Shown piece after piece: positions 17,539-26,374 of a stretch of DNA of 64,000 bases (the stretch's first letter is position 1; each line of letters starts with the position of its first letter). The position numbers and the translations under genes are program-made. The notes under the pieces are model-generated. The model saw only the letters and a list, made by a program, of their open reading frames with translations. It had not been told where the DNA came from and made no database searches. The stretch spans positions 1 to 64,000 of the forward strand of contig JBNKVX010000010.1 in the NCBI GenBank assembly GCA_050299435.1. Direction: 5' to 3'. Source of the stretch: 1162T-S-0a-05 sp050299435. Its GTDB lineage: Bacteria > Pseudomonadota > Gammaproteobacteria > Pseudomonadales > Cellvibrionaceae.

Positions 17539-19269
17539 ATGACTTTACAAACGATGACGTATATTGTTGTTGGCATTACCTTTGCCGTATACATCGGTAT
17601 TGCTTTCTGGGCTAAAGCGAGTACTACTCGTGACTTTTATGTGGCGGGTGGCGGTGTTCATCCGGTTGCCAATGGTATGGCGACCGCCGCTGATTGGATG
17701 TCTGCGGCATCATTTATTTCTATGGCTGGACTTATCGCCTTTTTCGGTTACGGTGGGTCGGTCTTCCTCATGGGTTGGACGGGTGGTTACGTCCTTCTGG
17801 CAATGTTACTTGCCCCCTATTTGAGAAAATACGGCAAGTTCACGGTTCCGGAGTTTATTGGTGACCGTTATTACTCCAAAGCTGCGAGGATCGTTGCCGT
17901 GGTGTGCTTGATTGTGGCTTCTGTCACCTATGTAATCGGGCAAATGAAAGGTATTGGTGTGGCTTTCGGTCGTTTCCTTGAAGTGAAGTACGAAACCGGA
18001 CTGTTGATCGGAATGGGGATTGTTTTCATTTACGCCGTGATGGGTGGAATGAAAGGGATTACTTACACTCAGATCGCCCAATACGTCATCCTGATCTTTG
18101 CTTACACCATTCCAGCGATATTTATCTCGCTCAAATTGACTGGTAACCCTATCCCGCAGTTGGGCTTGGGTAGTACGCTTTCCGGTACAGATACTTATTT
18201 GCTGGACAAACTGGATCAGGTGGTGACCGAACTCGGCTTCGCGCAATATTCGACACAGGTGAGGCTAAATACCCTCAACACCTTTGTCTACACCTTATCT
18301 CTCATGATTGGTACCGCAGGTTTGCCACACGTGATTATCCGCTTCTTCACCGTGAAAAAAGTGAGTGATGCGCGTAAGTCAGCGGGTTGGGCTTTAGTGT
18401 TTATCACTATTTTGTACACAACAGCTCCAGCGGTTGCAGCGATGGCGCGCTTGAATTTACATAACACCATTGAGCCCAACTCGGGTGATTATATGGTTTA
18501 TGAGGAGCGTCCAAGCTGGTTTAAGAAATGGGAAACCACCGGCTTGTTGCAGTATGAAGATAAAAACGGTGACGGTAAGGTTACTTATTCTGCCGACGCA
18601 GATACCAATGAAATGGTAAAAGTAGATCGCGACATTATGGTCTTGGCCAATCCCGAAATTGCAGGACTACCTAATTGGGTGATTGCCTTAGTGGCCGCAG
18701 GAGGATTGGCCGCGGCTCTTTCTACTGCGGCTGGCTTACTGTTGGCGATTTCTTCAGCAATATCACATGACTTGCTCAAAGGGGTATTTAAACCCGAAAT
18801 CACAGAGCAACAAGAGTTACGGGCGAGTCGAATCGCTATGGCAGGCGCGATTGTGCTTGCAGGCTACCTCGGCTTTAATCCACCGGATTTTGCGGCGGGT
18901 ACGGTAGCTCTGGCATTTGGATTGGCTGCTTCTTCTATCTTTCCAGCCCTAATGATGGGAATCTTCAGTAAACGTGTTAATAAGGAAGGTGCAATTGCGG
19001 GTATGATTGCGGGTATCAGCGTAACCCTTTTGTATGTGTTCCAACATACAGGAATTATGTTTATCGCCAGTACCTCATATCTGGGCAGCATGAACCCCAA
19101 CTGGTTCCTGGGAATTGAACCCAACGCATTTGGTGCTATAGGAGCAATAGTAAACTTTGCAGTTGCTATTCTTGTTTCAAGATTGACTCAAGAGCCACCC
19201 GAGCACATTCAACACTTGGTCGAAGATATTCGTGTTCCAATAGGTTCAGGTGAGGCTACTGGGCATTAA
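17539..19269 (+). CDS. sodium:solute symporter, VC2705/ActP-like
   Basis: A 576-residue inner-membrane transporter of the SSS (SLC5) family with about thirteen helices. Diagnostic segments are 'DFYVAGGGVHPVANGMATAADWMSAASFI' near 30-58, the sodium-site region 'GTAGLPHVIIRFFTVKK' and 'GGLAAALSTAAGLLLAISSAISHDL'. A hydrophilic insert lies at about 310-370. The nearest named relatives are ActP-type cation/acetate symporters, so uptake of acetate or another short carboxylate is likely. The small DUF4212 subunit lies 11 bases upstream, with GGGGGC at 17529 as ribosome site. A good terminator follows. Confidence 0.9.
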   Translation: MTLQTMTYIVVGITFAVYIGIAFWAKASTTRDFYVAGGGVHPVANGMATAADWMSAASFISMAGLIAFFGYGGSVFLMGWTGGYVLLAMLLAPYLRKYGKFTVPEFIGDRYYSKAARIVAVVCLIVASVTYVIGQMKGIGVAFGRFLEVKYETGLLIGMGIVFIYAVMGGMKGITYTQIAQYVILIFAYTIPAIFISLKLTGNPIPQLGLGSTLSGTDTYLLDKLDQVVTELGFAQYSTQVRLNTLNTFVYTLSLMIGTAGLPHVIIRFFTVKKVSDARKSAGWALVFITILYTTAPAVAAMARLNLHNTIEPNSGDYMVYEERPSWFKKWETTGLLQYEDKNGDGKVTYSADADTNEMVKVDRDIMVLANPEIAGLPNWVIALVAAGGLAAALSTAAGLLLAISSAISHDLLKGVFKPEITEQQELRASRIAMAGAIVLAGYLGFNPPDFAAGTVALAFGLAASSIFPALMMGIFSKRVNKEGAIAGMIAGISVTLLYVFQHTGIMFIASTSYLGSMNPNWFLGIEPNAFGAIGAIVNFAVAILVSRLTQEPPEHIQHLVEDIRVPIGSGEATGH

Positions 19270-19272
19270 TGA

Positions 19273-19336
19273 TGAGTTAAATTTTAACTCACTCCTCGGA
19301 AAAGCACGCTAGCCCCAGGCCAGCGTGCTTTTTTTA
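19273..19336 (+). terminator. double hairpin and intrinsic terminator after the symporter
   Basis: A TGAGTTAA-ATT-TTAACTCA hairpin (19273-19291) is followed by an AGCACGCT / AGCGTGCT stem (19303-19310 with 19322-19329) and a run of seven T residues. Confidence 0.88.
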
Positions 19337-19385
19337 TGTAAGAAGACTCTTATAATGGTAGTTTAATCCAGGCATCGAAAAAAAT

Positions 19386-19889
19386 ATGGGAATCCTAAAA
19401 AATAAACACCTGGTTGCTGCGATGATAGTGGCACCCTTACTCGCGATACTCGCGTATTTTGCAACAGATTATCTTGTTTCAGAAAAACCTAAAGCGGCCA
19501 AAGCAGGGAGTAATTACAAACTTGCAGCAAATTCAGATTGTCGATATCAAAGTGGGAGCTGCACCTTGAAGAATGGTGATATTAAAATAGTCTTATTGGC
19601 CAAAAGGCTAAGCGAGAATTTGATTCGCCTATCGATGTTTAGTGAAACACCTGTTGAACGCGCATTGGTAGTGTTCTCAAATGACCCCGATACACCCCCC
19701 AATTTATTTAAAAAAATACCGACAGAAGATCATGCTTGGGTAGCGGAGCTTAATCTCAACGACCCGGAAGACGAGCCTTTAAGATTAGCTGTTGTGATTA
19801 ATGGATCAAGCTATTACGTCGAAACCAGCAGTATTTTTGTCGATTATGAAACTACCTTTTCGCGTGAGAACTTCTCTGAGAATCAGTAG
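19386..19889 (+). CDS. unknown membrane-anchored protein
   Basis: A 167-residue protein with one N-terminal membrane helix (about 9-31, LVAAMIVAPLLAILAYFATDYLV) and an exported domain with two cysteines eight residues apart (NSDCRYQSGSCTL), which may form a disulfide. I do not recognise the domain. It contains a strand-rich part with 'LSENLIRLSMFSETPVERALVVF', like a small immunoglobulin-type or lipocalin-like fold, but this is a guess. It lies between the symporter and the DUF294 gene, 8 bases before the latter, so it is probably in the same functional group. Confidence 0.7.
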   Translation: MGILKNKHLVAAMIVAPLLAILAYFATDYLVSEKPKAAKAGSNYKLAANSDCRYQSGSCTLKNGDIKIVLLAKRLSENLIRLSMFSETPVERALVVFSNDPDTPPNLFKKIPTEDHAWVAELNLNDPEDEPLRLAVVINGSSYYVETSSIFVDYETTFSRENFSENQ

Positions 19890-19897
19890 GTAGGACT

Positions 19898-21805
19898 ATG
19901 GTAAGTGAAGTCAGTGACATAAAACAATTTATTTCAAATCTGGCGATCTTCAATCACTTGGACTCCAGCACTTTGGAAAATATCGCCAAGAACATCAGCG
20001 TCGGTTATGAAAAGACCGGCAAGAACTTTCGTTACAACCAACAGGACGCTTCCGAAAATCCTGAACTCATTGTTGTACGCTCAGGAAGTCTGGAGCTTCG
20101 AATGGCTGATGGACAACTCAAAGATAAACTCAGCGGCGGTGATGTAATTGTGCCGGCAATTCTCATAGCAAATACACCTAGGAAGATACAGGCTGTTGTA
20201 CTGGAGGATTGTTTGTATTACGAAGTGCGAGGCCCTACCTATAATTTATTAAGCAAAAGTGACGAAAAAATTGCGAATTTCCTGGAGAGCTATCGTCGAA
20301 CCTATGTTGAGGACGAGGCGGTAAAGAATCAAGATATTGGGTCGTTTACACAACCCTCGCAGGGCGTGGCTTTGCAAAGGGTTCAGGAAGCTTTGATTAA
20401 CGAAAGTGTCAGAAGTGCTATGAATAGCCCGGCAATTTGTGTGAATGCTTCCATCAGTATTCAACAAGCTGCAGTGTTAATGAAAAGCAAAAATATCTCT
20501 TCTTTGCTGGTTACTGATCAAAATAAATTGCTTGGTATTCTCACCGACAGAGATTTTAGAACACGGGTTCTTGCCGAAGCCTTGCCTCTTGATCGGCCCA
20601 TTCAAGAAGTGATGACAAGTAAGCCGGTTAAGGTTGAAGTTAATAGAAGCTTACATGAAGCGCAACTGCTTATGATGTCTGAAGGTATTCATCACCTGCC
20701 TGTCGTTGAAGCTGAACAGCCGATTGGTATCTTGTCCTTAAGTGATATTTTGAAAACTCGGAATACGGAACCGCTTTCGTTAATCGGCTCCATGAAGAAA
20801 GCAAGCAATGTAGAAGAGTTATCGGCTTACGCCAAAAATCTACCAGGTTTGGTAAGCAACTTAATTGAAAGAGACGTAAGAGCGGTTGAAATTGGTGAAG
20901 TTATTACAGCCTTCACTGACGCGATGACGCGCAGACTTATCGTTCTGGCAGAAGAAAAATTTGGGTCGCCGAATGTGGATTACACTTGGCTTGCATTTGG
21001 ATCCCAGGCGAGACAAGAACAAATGCTGGGCTCAGATCAGGATAACGCCATAATTTTCGAACGAGAGTTAAATCAGGGCGAGCGCGAATACTTTGCCAAA
21101 TTTACAAGTTATATCAATCAGGGTTTAAATCAATGTGGTATTCCACTTTGTCCCGGCAATATCATGGCTAGCAATCCTCAATGGCAATTGAGTTTAAAAG
21201 CCTGGAAGGATTGTTTTATGCAATGGATCGAGAGACCTGATCAGAAAGCCCTAATGCATGCCAGTATATTTTTTGATTTGCGCCGAGTTGCGGGTGATCG
21301 CGCAATGGCAGACGAGCTGCAAACATTTATTTTACAAAAAGCACGCAAAAACACTATTTTTCAGGCCTTGATGACAGATAATGCAATGGAAAATACACCT
21401 CCCTTGGGATTTTTTAAACAATTTGTATTGGAAAACGACGGTAATCATATTCACAGCCTGGATTTAAAAAAGCGCGGAACCATTCCAATTGTTGATTTTG
21501 CGAGAAACTATTCGCTTTCCGAAGGTGTCAGTCAGGTCAACACACTTTCTCGCTTAAAGGCTTTAATGCAGGAAGCGTCGTTGTCGAATGAATTGGCAAG
21601 TAGCCTGATAGATGCGCACGAGTTTATAGCTGGCATTCGCTTGGAAGCTCAGGCAGTTGAGTATCGAAATAAAACCAGGATTGATAATTATATTGATCCA
21701 AGGTCATTGTCGCCTTTGCTGCGCCAACAATTAAAAGAAGCATTTCAGGTGGTAAGGAATGCGCAAACTGCTATGAAAGCAAGGTTTGGAGCCGGTGTTA
21801 TCTAA
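19898..21805 (+). CDS. cNMP-binding / CBS / DUF294 nucleotidyltransferase-like protein
   Basis: A 635-residue cytoplasmic signalling protein. From the N-terminus: a cyclic-nucleotide-binding fold (about 10-130), two CBS motifs (about 172-290, containing 'GILTDRDFRTRV' and 'GILSLSDIL'), a DUF294 nucleotidyltransferase-like domain (about 320-460) with GSQARQEQMLGSDQDN (the G-S...D-x-D pattern) and a DUF294_C domain (about 490-630). Such proteins are regularly next to VC2705-type symporters and are thought to sense energy state or second messengers. What it modifies, if anything, is unknown. It overlaps the exonuclease gene. Confidence 0.92.
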   Translation: MVSEVSDIKQFISNLAIFNHLDSSTLENIAKNISVGYEKTGKNFRYNQQDASENPELIVVRSGSLELRMADGQLKDKLSGGDVIVPAILIANTPRKIQAVVLEDCLYYEVRGPTYNLLSKSDEKIANFLESYRRTYVEDEAVKNQDIGSFTQPSQGVALQRVQEALINESVRSAMNSPAICVNASISIQQAAVLMKSKNISSLLVTDQNKLLGILTDRDFRTRVLAEALPLDRPIQEVMTSKPVKVEVNRSLHEAQLLMMSEGIHHLPVVEAEQPIGILSLSDILKTRNTEPLSLIGSMKKASNVEELSAYAKNLPGLVSNLIERDVRAVEIGEVITAFTDAMTRRLIVLAEEKFGSPNVDYTWLAFGSQARQEQMLGSDQDNAIIFERELNQGEREYFAKFTSYINQGLNQCGIPLCPGNIMASNPQWQLSLKAWKDCFMQWIERPDQKALMHASIFFDLRRVAGDRAMADELQTFILQKARKNTIFQALMTDNAMENTPPLGFFKQFVLENDGNHIHSLDLKKRGTIPIVDFARNYSLSEGVSQVNTLSRLKALMQEASLSNELASSLIDAHEFIAGIRLEAQAVEYRNKTRIDNYIDPRSLSPLLRQQLKEAFQVVRNAQTAMKARFGAGVI

Positions 21806-22481
21806 GCTTCAATATAATTTTATTCGCTGGCGTTACCGGGAGAAATCCCTGCACTCAGTATTGTCTAATCTGTATTCTTTCAGTTTCCCGCAAACCAATA
21901 TTTCTTTGTTAGATACTAAATTCACCGTTATTGATTGCGAAATGAGTGGTTTAAATGTGAATGAGAATGAACTGCTTAGCATTGGTTGGACAACAATAGA
22001 AAATGGGAAAATTAACAATGCTCATTCCAATCATATTTTGGTGCAATCGAAGAAGGGGAGTGGCGATAGCATACTTATTCACGGTTTGAGTGATAAAGAT
22101 CTCGCGGGAGCCACGAATATCGCTAGGGCTCTCGGTTTGCTCGTAAAGCAGCTAGCTGGCAGCGTGGCTGTTTTTCATTTCTCCGCAATTGATTTGGCTT
22201 TTTTACAGCGAGCCAGTTTTCAATGTTTTCACTGTCCTTTGTTATTTACTTATGTCGATACCATGTTGATAGAAAAGCGCCGTATGGCGAGAAGTGGAAA
22301 GGTGGGGGGCTTGCGTTTGCATGAGTGCCGCGCACGCTACAATCTTGAAGAGGGAACACAACATAATGCGCTTGCAGATGCGCATGCGACTGCAGAACTA
22401 TTTTTAGCGCAGGTTCACCACAGTGGCGACATTGAAAAATTACATTTGAATGCGTTTCCTCTTCTGAGCGCCTCTGTCTAG
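21795..22481 (+). CDS. DEDDh 3'-5' exonuclease (DNA polymerase III epsilon-like)
   Basis: A 228-residue exonuclease with the DEDDh residues: D and E in VIDCEMSGL (Exo I), an aspartate in FSAIDLAFL (Exo II), and H plus D in HNALADAHAT (Exo III). Replicative epsilon subunits are longer and encoded elsewhere, so this is an accessory exonuclease of the type found beside DUF294 genes. The start is uncertain. TTG at 21786 or GTG at 21795 are both inside the DUF294 gene; I prefer GTG because AAGG and GGAG lie just upstream. Translation is probably coupled. Confidence 0.88.
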   Translation: MLSKLQYNFIRWRYREKSLHSVLSNLYSFSFPQTNISLLDTKFTVIDCEMSGLNVNENELLSIGWTTIENGKINNAHSNHILVQSKKGSGDSILIHGLSDKDLAGATNIARALGLLVKQLAGSVAVFHFSAIDLAFLQRASFQCFHCPLLFTYVDTMLIEKRRMARSGKVGGLRLHECRARYNLEEGTQHNALADAHATAELFLAQVHHSGDIEKLHLNAFPLLSASV

Positions 22482-22505
22482 CGTTCTATTTACATCAACA
22501 AGAGG

Positions 22506-24266
22506 TCACACTTTTTCAAGATGTGGGCTTTTCGCTAGGCAACTCTGCATCGCTTTTTTTAAGGTTTCAATTTCAATGGGTTTGTGTAAAAGTTTTGCGT
22601 CGGCAGCGTGGGCTTCTTTTAATCTATCAGGCGCGGTGTCCCCGGTCATAATGATAACCGGGATGTCGGAATACAATTGACGTATCAATTTTATTGTAAT
22701 TAAGCCGCTATCGTTATCTTTCAGGCGAAAATCCGTTAGGAGGAGATCAGGCGGATTAAGTTCCGCTAAGGTTCTCGCTTGTTCGCTGCTCTCAGCTAAC
22801 ATAACGGAACATCCCAGTTCCTCAAGATAAATTCGTGTCGCTACTCTAACGCCTTCCTCGTCGTCGACAACCAATACGCGCAGCCTGGCAAAATTGTAAG
22901 CATGTTCGTCATTGGCGACGCTGGTTTCACTACTACTTTGGCATAGAGGTAGTTTTAAAACGAACTCCGTACCGATTCCCTCCTCTGAATGCATGGTCAT
23001 TTCAATATCTAGTAATTTATTTAGTCGACGCACAATAGAAAGCCCAAGCCCTAATCCTTTCATCTTGTCTCGATGAGGGTTGTCAATTTGATAGAATTCT
23101 TCGAATACCAGTTCCTGTTTATCCATCGGAATACCGATACCAGTATCACGAATACGAATTACGGCAAGATTTTTTTCGCGCTTGAGGGAGATCACTATGT
23201 GACCTTTTTGCGTATATTTAATTGCATTTGAAACCAGATTTTGAAAAATGCTTTCAATTAGATTCCCATCAGTTAATGCAAAGAGCTGTTCCTGAGCCTT
23301 TAACTCAATTTTAATGCCTTTTTGTGCGGCATTGGATTGCTGCTGATCACTGATTCTCTTCAGAGAATAAGCGAGATTAAAGCTGTCTTTTTTGGGAGAG
23401 ATTATCCCGGCATCGAGTTTGGAGATATCCAGAAGTGCATTTAACTGATTAGATAAAGTTTGTAGTGATTGATCCATGGAGCGACTAATTTCGTCTGTGC
23501 GTTCATCCAGTTCCCGAGCTCTTAACGCGGCTGTTAACAGAGAGAGGGTGTGAACAGGTTGACGCAAATCATGACTTGCTGTCGCAAGAAACCGAGTTTT
23601 TGCTGCGCTCGATAATTCGGATTCTGCGAGAGCCTTTTCCAATTGCAAATTTATATCAATATAACGCTGGCGCATTTCAACCGAGGTTTTAAATGAGTGA
23701 TAAGTATCCCTACCCATCGCCGTTAGGTTATACAAAAATGCAAGCGCGAGTAAACCTGTGCCGTAACTGATCCATCGATCACTTTCTACAGGAAAGACGA
23801 ACCAAACAACAGCTATGGGTACACACACAAGCACACTGTAGGGTAAATAGGCTTTCATATTGCCGCCAGTGGTCGAGGCTGTGCCACTTGCAAGAGAGAC
23901 AAGTAACAAAGTTTGTAGTGCTCTACCTGTAATACTCATGTGCGGAAAGAAAAAAAGCGAGAGAGATAAAATCACGCCGTTACAAGCATTGAGAAAGTAA
24001 ATCGCTTTGACCTTTTGCTTAACACTTTTGAGAGGATTTTTTGCATCTCGAAAGATATAAATGGCGCGTCCGAATAAGGTAAAGGCGGATAGACTTAGCC
24101 ATCCAAATATTAACCAGGTGTTAACCGAGTTGTAAGCACACCCACCGATAACAAGATAAGTTAAAAAAGCGGGCACGGGTTGGCGGCGAATTGTGGATTG
24201 TGCCAGTTTTAAAAATTCTTCATCCAGAGTAAGCGAATTGGAGTTCTGCGACGACTTGCCATTCAT
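22506..24266 (-). CDS. membrane hybrid histidine kinase with C-terminal receiver
   Basis: A 586-residue sensor kinase. Several membrane helices occupy about 30-190. They are followed by a short coiled segment, the phospho-acceptor region ASHDLRQP (HisKA), a HATPase domain with N-box NAIKYT, G1 DTGIGIP and G2 GLGLGLSI, and a receiver domain with VVDDEE and the phospho-acceptor D in LLTDFRL. The internal ATG at 24266 (with AGGA upstream on the minus strand) is a better start than 24335. It converges on the DUF294-exonuclease genes. It may work with the LuxR-type regulator at 16395, giving a MxtR/ErdR- or CrbS/CrbR-like control of acetate use; this is inference. Confidence 0.88.
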   Translation of the reverse strand: MNGKSSQNSNSLTLDEEFLKLAQSTIRRQPVPAFLTYLVIGGCAYNSVNTWLIFGWLSLSAFTLFGRAIYIFRDAKNPLKSVKQKVKAIYFLNACNGVILSLSLFFFPHMSITGRALQTLLLVSLASGTASTTGGNMKAYLPYSVLVCVPIAVVWFVFPVESDRWISYGTGLLALAFLYNLTAMGRDTYHSFKTSVEMRQRYIDINLQLEKALAESELSSAAKTRFLATASHDLRQPVHTLSLLTAALRARELDERTDEISRSMDQSLQTLSNQLNALLDISKLDAGIISPKKDSFNLAYSLKRISDQQQSNAAQKGIKIELKAQEQLFALTDGNLIESIFQNLVSNAIKYTQKGHIVISLKREKNLAVIRIRDTGIGIPMDKQELVFEEFYQIDNPHRDKMKGLGLGLSIVRRLNKLLDIEMTMHSEEGIGTEFVLKLPLCQSSSETSVANDEHAYNFARLRVLVVDDEEGVRVATRIYLEELGCSVMLAESSEQARTLAELNPPDLLLTDFRLKDNDSGLITIKLIRQLYSDIPVIIMTGDTAPDRLKEAHAADAKLLHKPIEIETLKKAMQSCLAKSPHLEKV

Positions 24267-24412
24267 ATTAGAAATCCTGGTATTGCAATGATAAATACAC
24301 CACTTTCGATGTGCTAGTTTCGCCTGGATTACCAATAAAATAAACTAAACTTTGGATTAGTTGGCACTCAGAACCGGGAAGACGGTAAGGCCAAGCTGGC
24401 GAATTGCCTTTC

Positions 24413-24607
24413 TTACTGGTATGAGGTGCTGATGACTGCAGTGGACGATGCCCCGATCGACTTTGTACTGGAAAAACTCGAATTGCTTGCGCTGAAATAG
24501 GTGCCTGAAAATTTTGGGTAGGATGTGTCGATTCTGTTGCCTGCGCAGGCGCCGAGGAAACAAGAAATACAAAGTAAGAAAAAGATGCTTAGACGTTTGA
24601 TTTTCAT
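24413..24607 (-). CDS. small putative lipoprotein
   Basis: A 64-residue product beginning with a basic-hydrophobic signal and the lipobox L-G-A-C (about 18-21), followed by a Ser/Thr-rich tail of about 43 residues. A strong site, AAGGGAGTAACATTC, precedes the ATG on the minus strand, which is the main support. No domain is recognised. It sits about 150 bases upstream of the hybrid kinase in the same direction. Another frame stays open in the same stretch, so a frameshift near the lipobox cannot be excluded. Confidence 0.5.
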   Translation of the reverse strand: MKIKRLSIFFLLCISCFLGACAGNRIDTSYPKFSGTYFSASNSSFSSTKSIGASSTAVISTSYQ

Positions 24608-24792
24608 GAATGTTACTCCCTTAAACAGTTGAAAAACCTTCAGAACTTTCTTGTTCCTGATAGGGAGAAGTATTCGATAACTCGGAGGGTTTGAATATTC
24701 GTCAAAAGACCTAAACGAAGTCCTACGGCGTTTAGCAGGCTTAAACGAAGGTTTATTGGATTTATATTAGGGAGTAGAGCTAAAGAGTAGAG

Positions 24793-26373
24793 CTAGAGAG
24801 ATTTTAAGATTGCATTAGCAGCGTGAAGACCTGGTAAGCCACTGACGCCACCGCCGGGGTGAGTGCCAGATCCACACATAAATAAATTTTTAATAGGCGT
24901 TTTGTAATTTGCAAATCCGTGCAGGGGGCGGTTTATCCAGAGTTGATCAAGACTCAATGCGCCGTGAAAAATATCGCCACCACTCAATCCAAAAGTGCGT
25001 TCCAGATCAAGAGGAGAGAAAATTTGTGAGCCGAGTATAGATGCACGAAAGTTGGGAGCAAAATGATTAACAGTATTAATGATGGTGTCCGCAGCTTCGT
25101 TTTTGTAGCTGTCCCAATCGAGCTTGGGATCAAAATGTTGGCAGAATAAACTTGCTACGTGTTTGCCGGGAGGCGCGAGGCTGGGATCCACCGTTGAGGG
25201 AATGAGCATCTCAATAACTGGCTTTTTAGACCAGCCACAACTTTTTGCATCGAACCACGCTTGTTCCAAATAATCGAGTGAGGGGCCGATGATAATTCCA
25301 CTTTTATGGTGTAATTGAACTTCAAGACCAGGCAAGCAACTAAAGTTTGGCAATTCAGAAAGCGCGACATTCATACGAAAGGTGCCTGAACCGCATCGAT
25401 AAAGACGAATGCGCCGTAAAAAGTCTTCGTTTACCGCGTTTGGAGCAAGAAGCTTAAGAAATAGTAATTTGGGCCCGACGTTTGCCGCTATACATTTGGA
25501 TTTAATGACATCGCCGTTTTTTAAACGCAGCGCATAGGCTTGATTGTTTTTGACCAGCACCTCTTCAACTTCAGCTTGAGTTTCGACTTCCACTCCAAGA
25601 GAGAGCGCTTCTTTCAGCATGGCTTGCGTAATGGCTCCCATGCCGCCCATTGCATGCCCCCAAGCACCTTTCACTCCATTTGCTTCACCGATAATATGAT
25701 GAAGCAAGACATAGGCAGAGCCGGGAGCAGAAGGGGAGGCATAGTTGCCAACCACGGCATCAAAAGCAAAGGCAGCTTTAATCGCATTACTTTCAAACCA
25801 ACTGTCGAGCATCTCACTTGCGCTTTTGGTAAACATTTCAATCAGAAAGCTGCGAGTTTCCTGGTCTAGCTTTTTCATGCGCCAAGCAAAAATTCCAGCC
25901 TTGAATTTTTCTTTTAAATTGCCGTCCAAGTTGGGAGGAGCATTCAGCAATTCTTGACGAATGACGTTCGCAACCTTGTCTAGCATAGAAAAATATTTAG
26001 GCAGCTGGTCGGCGTCATGCTGAGAAAATCTCGAAAATTCTCGCTGGGTGTCCTCAAGCTTATTGTGGATCATTAAGCTTTGATTATTTTCGAGCAAAAA
26101 AGTGTTTGAAGCCGGTCTTAATACTATTTTTAGGCCGTGATTGTGCAAGTGAAGATCGTCAATAATTTTTTTGTGCAGTAGACTGACCGTGTAGCTGGCA
26201 ACTGAGTTGCGAAATCCAGGATGAAACTCTTCTGTAACAGCAGCGCCACCCACGACTTCGCGTTTTTCAAGAATTTTTACTTTTAAGCCGACTTTTGCAA
26301 GATAACAGGCACATACCAGCCCGTTGTGTCCTCCACCCAGGATAATCACGTCGTGTGTATTTGTTTGTGACAT
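24793..26373 (-). CDS. phytoene-desaturase-like FAD oxidoreductase (PYROXD2/CrtI family)
   Basis: A 526-residue flavoprotein. The FAD Rossmann motif is IILGGGHNGLVCACYLAKVG at about 10-29, and the C-terminal FAD motif is 'MCGSGTHPGGGVSGLPGLHAAN', typical of CrtI/PYROXD2 proteins. Such enzymes oxidise carotenoids, retinoids or unknown lipids; no carotenoid synthesis genes (crtB, crtE) are visible here, so carotenoid synthesis is not supported. The open frame extends to 26424, but the ATG at 26373 starts at the flavin fold and lies one base after the stop codon of the upstream gene, which implies coupled translation. Confidence 0.9.
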   Translation of the reverse strand: MSQTNTHDVIILGGGHNGLVCACYLAKVGLKVKILEKREVVGGAAVTEEFHPGFRNSVASYTVSLLHKKIIDDLHLHNHGLKIVLRPASNTFLLENNQSLMIHNKLEDTQREFSRFSQHDADQLPKYFSMLDKVANVIRQELLNAPPNLDGNLKEKFKAGIFAWRMKKLDQETRSFLIEMFTKSASEMLDSWFESNAIKAAFAFDAVVGNYASPSAPGSAYVLLHHIIGEANGVKGAWGHAMGGMGAITQAMLKEALSLGVEVETQAEVEEVLVKNNQAYALRLKNGDVIKSKCIAANVGPKLLFLKLLAPNAVNEDFLRRIRLYRCGSGTFRMNVALSELPNFSCLPGLEVQLHHKSGIIIGPSLDYLEQAWFDAKSCGWSKKPVIEMLIPSTVDPSLAPPGKHVASLFCQHFDPKLDWDSYKNEAADTIINTVNHFAPNFRASILGSQIFSPLDLERTFGLSGGDIFHGALSLDQLWINRPLHGFANYKTPIKNLFMCGSGTHPGGGVSGLPGLHAANAILKSL

Positions 26374-26374
26374 T

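Noticed and set aside
24357..24572. Minus-strand open frame of 71 codons overlapping the small lipoprotein
   Set aside because: It has no signal or ribosome site; the lipoprotein frame has both.
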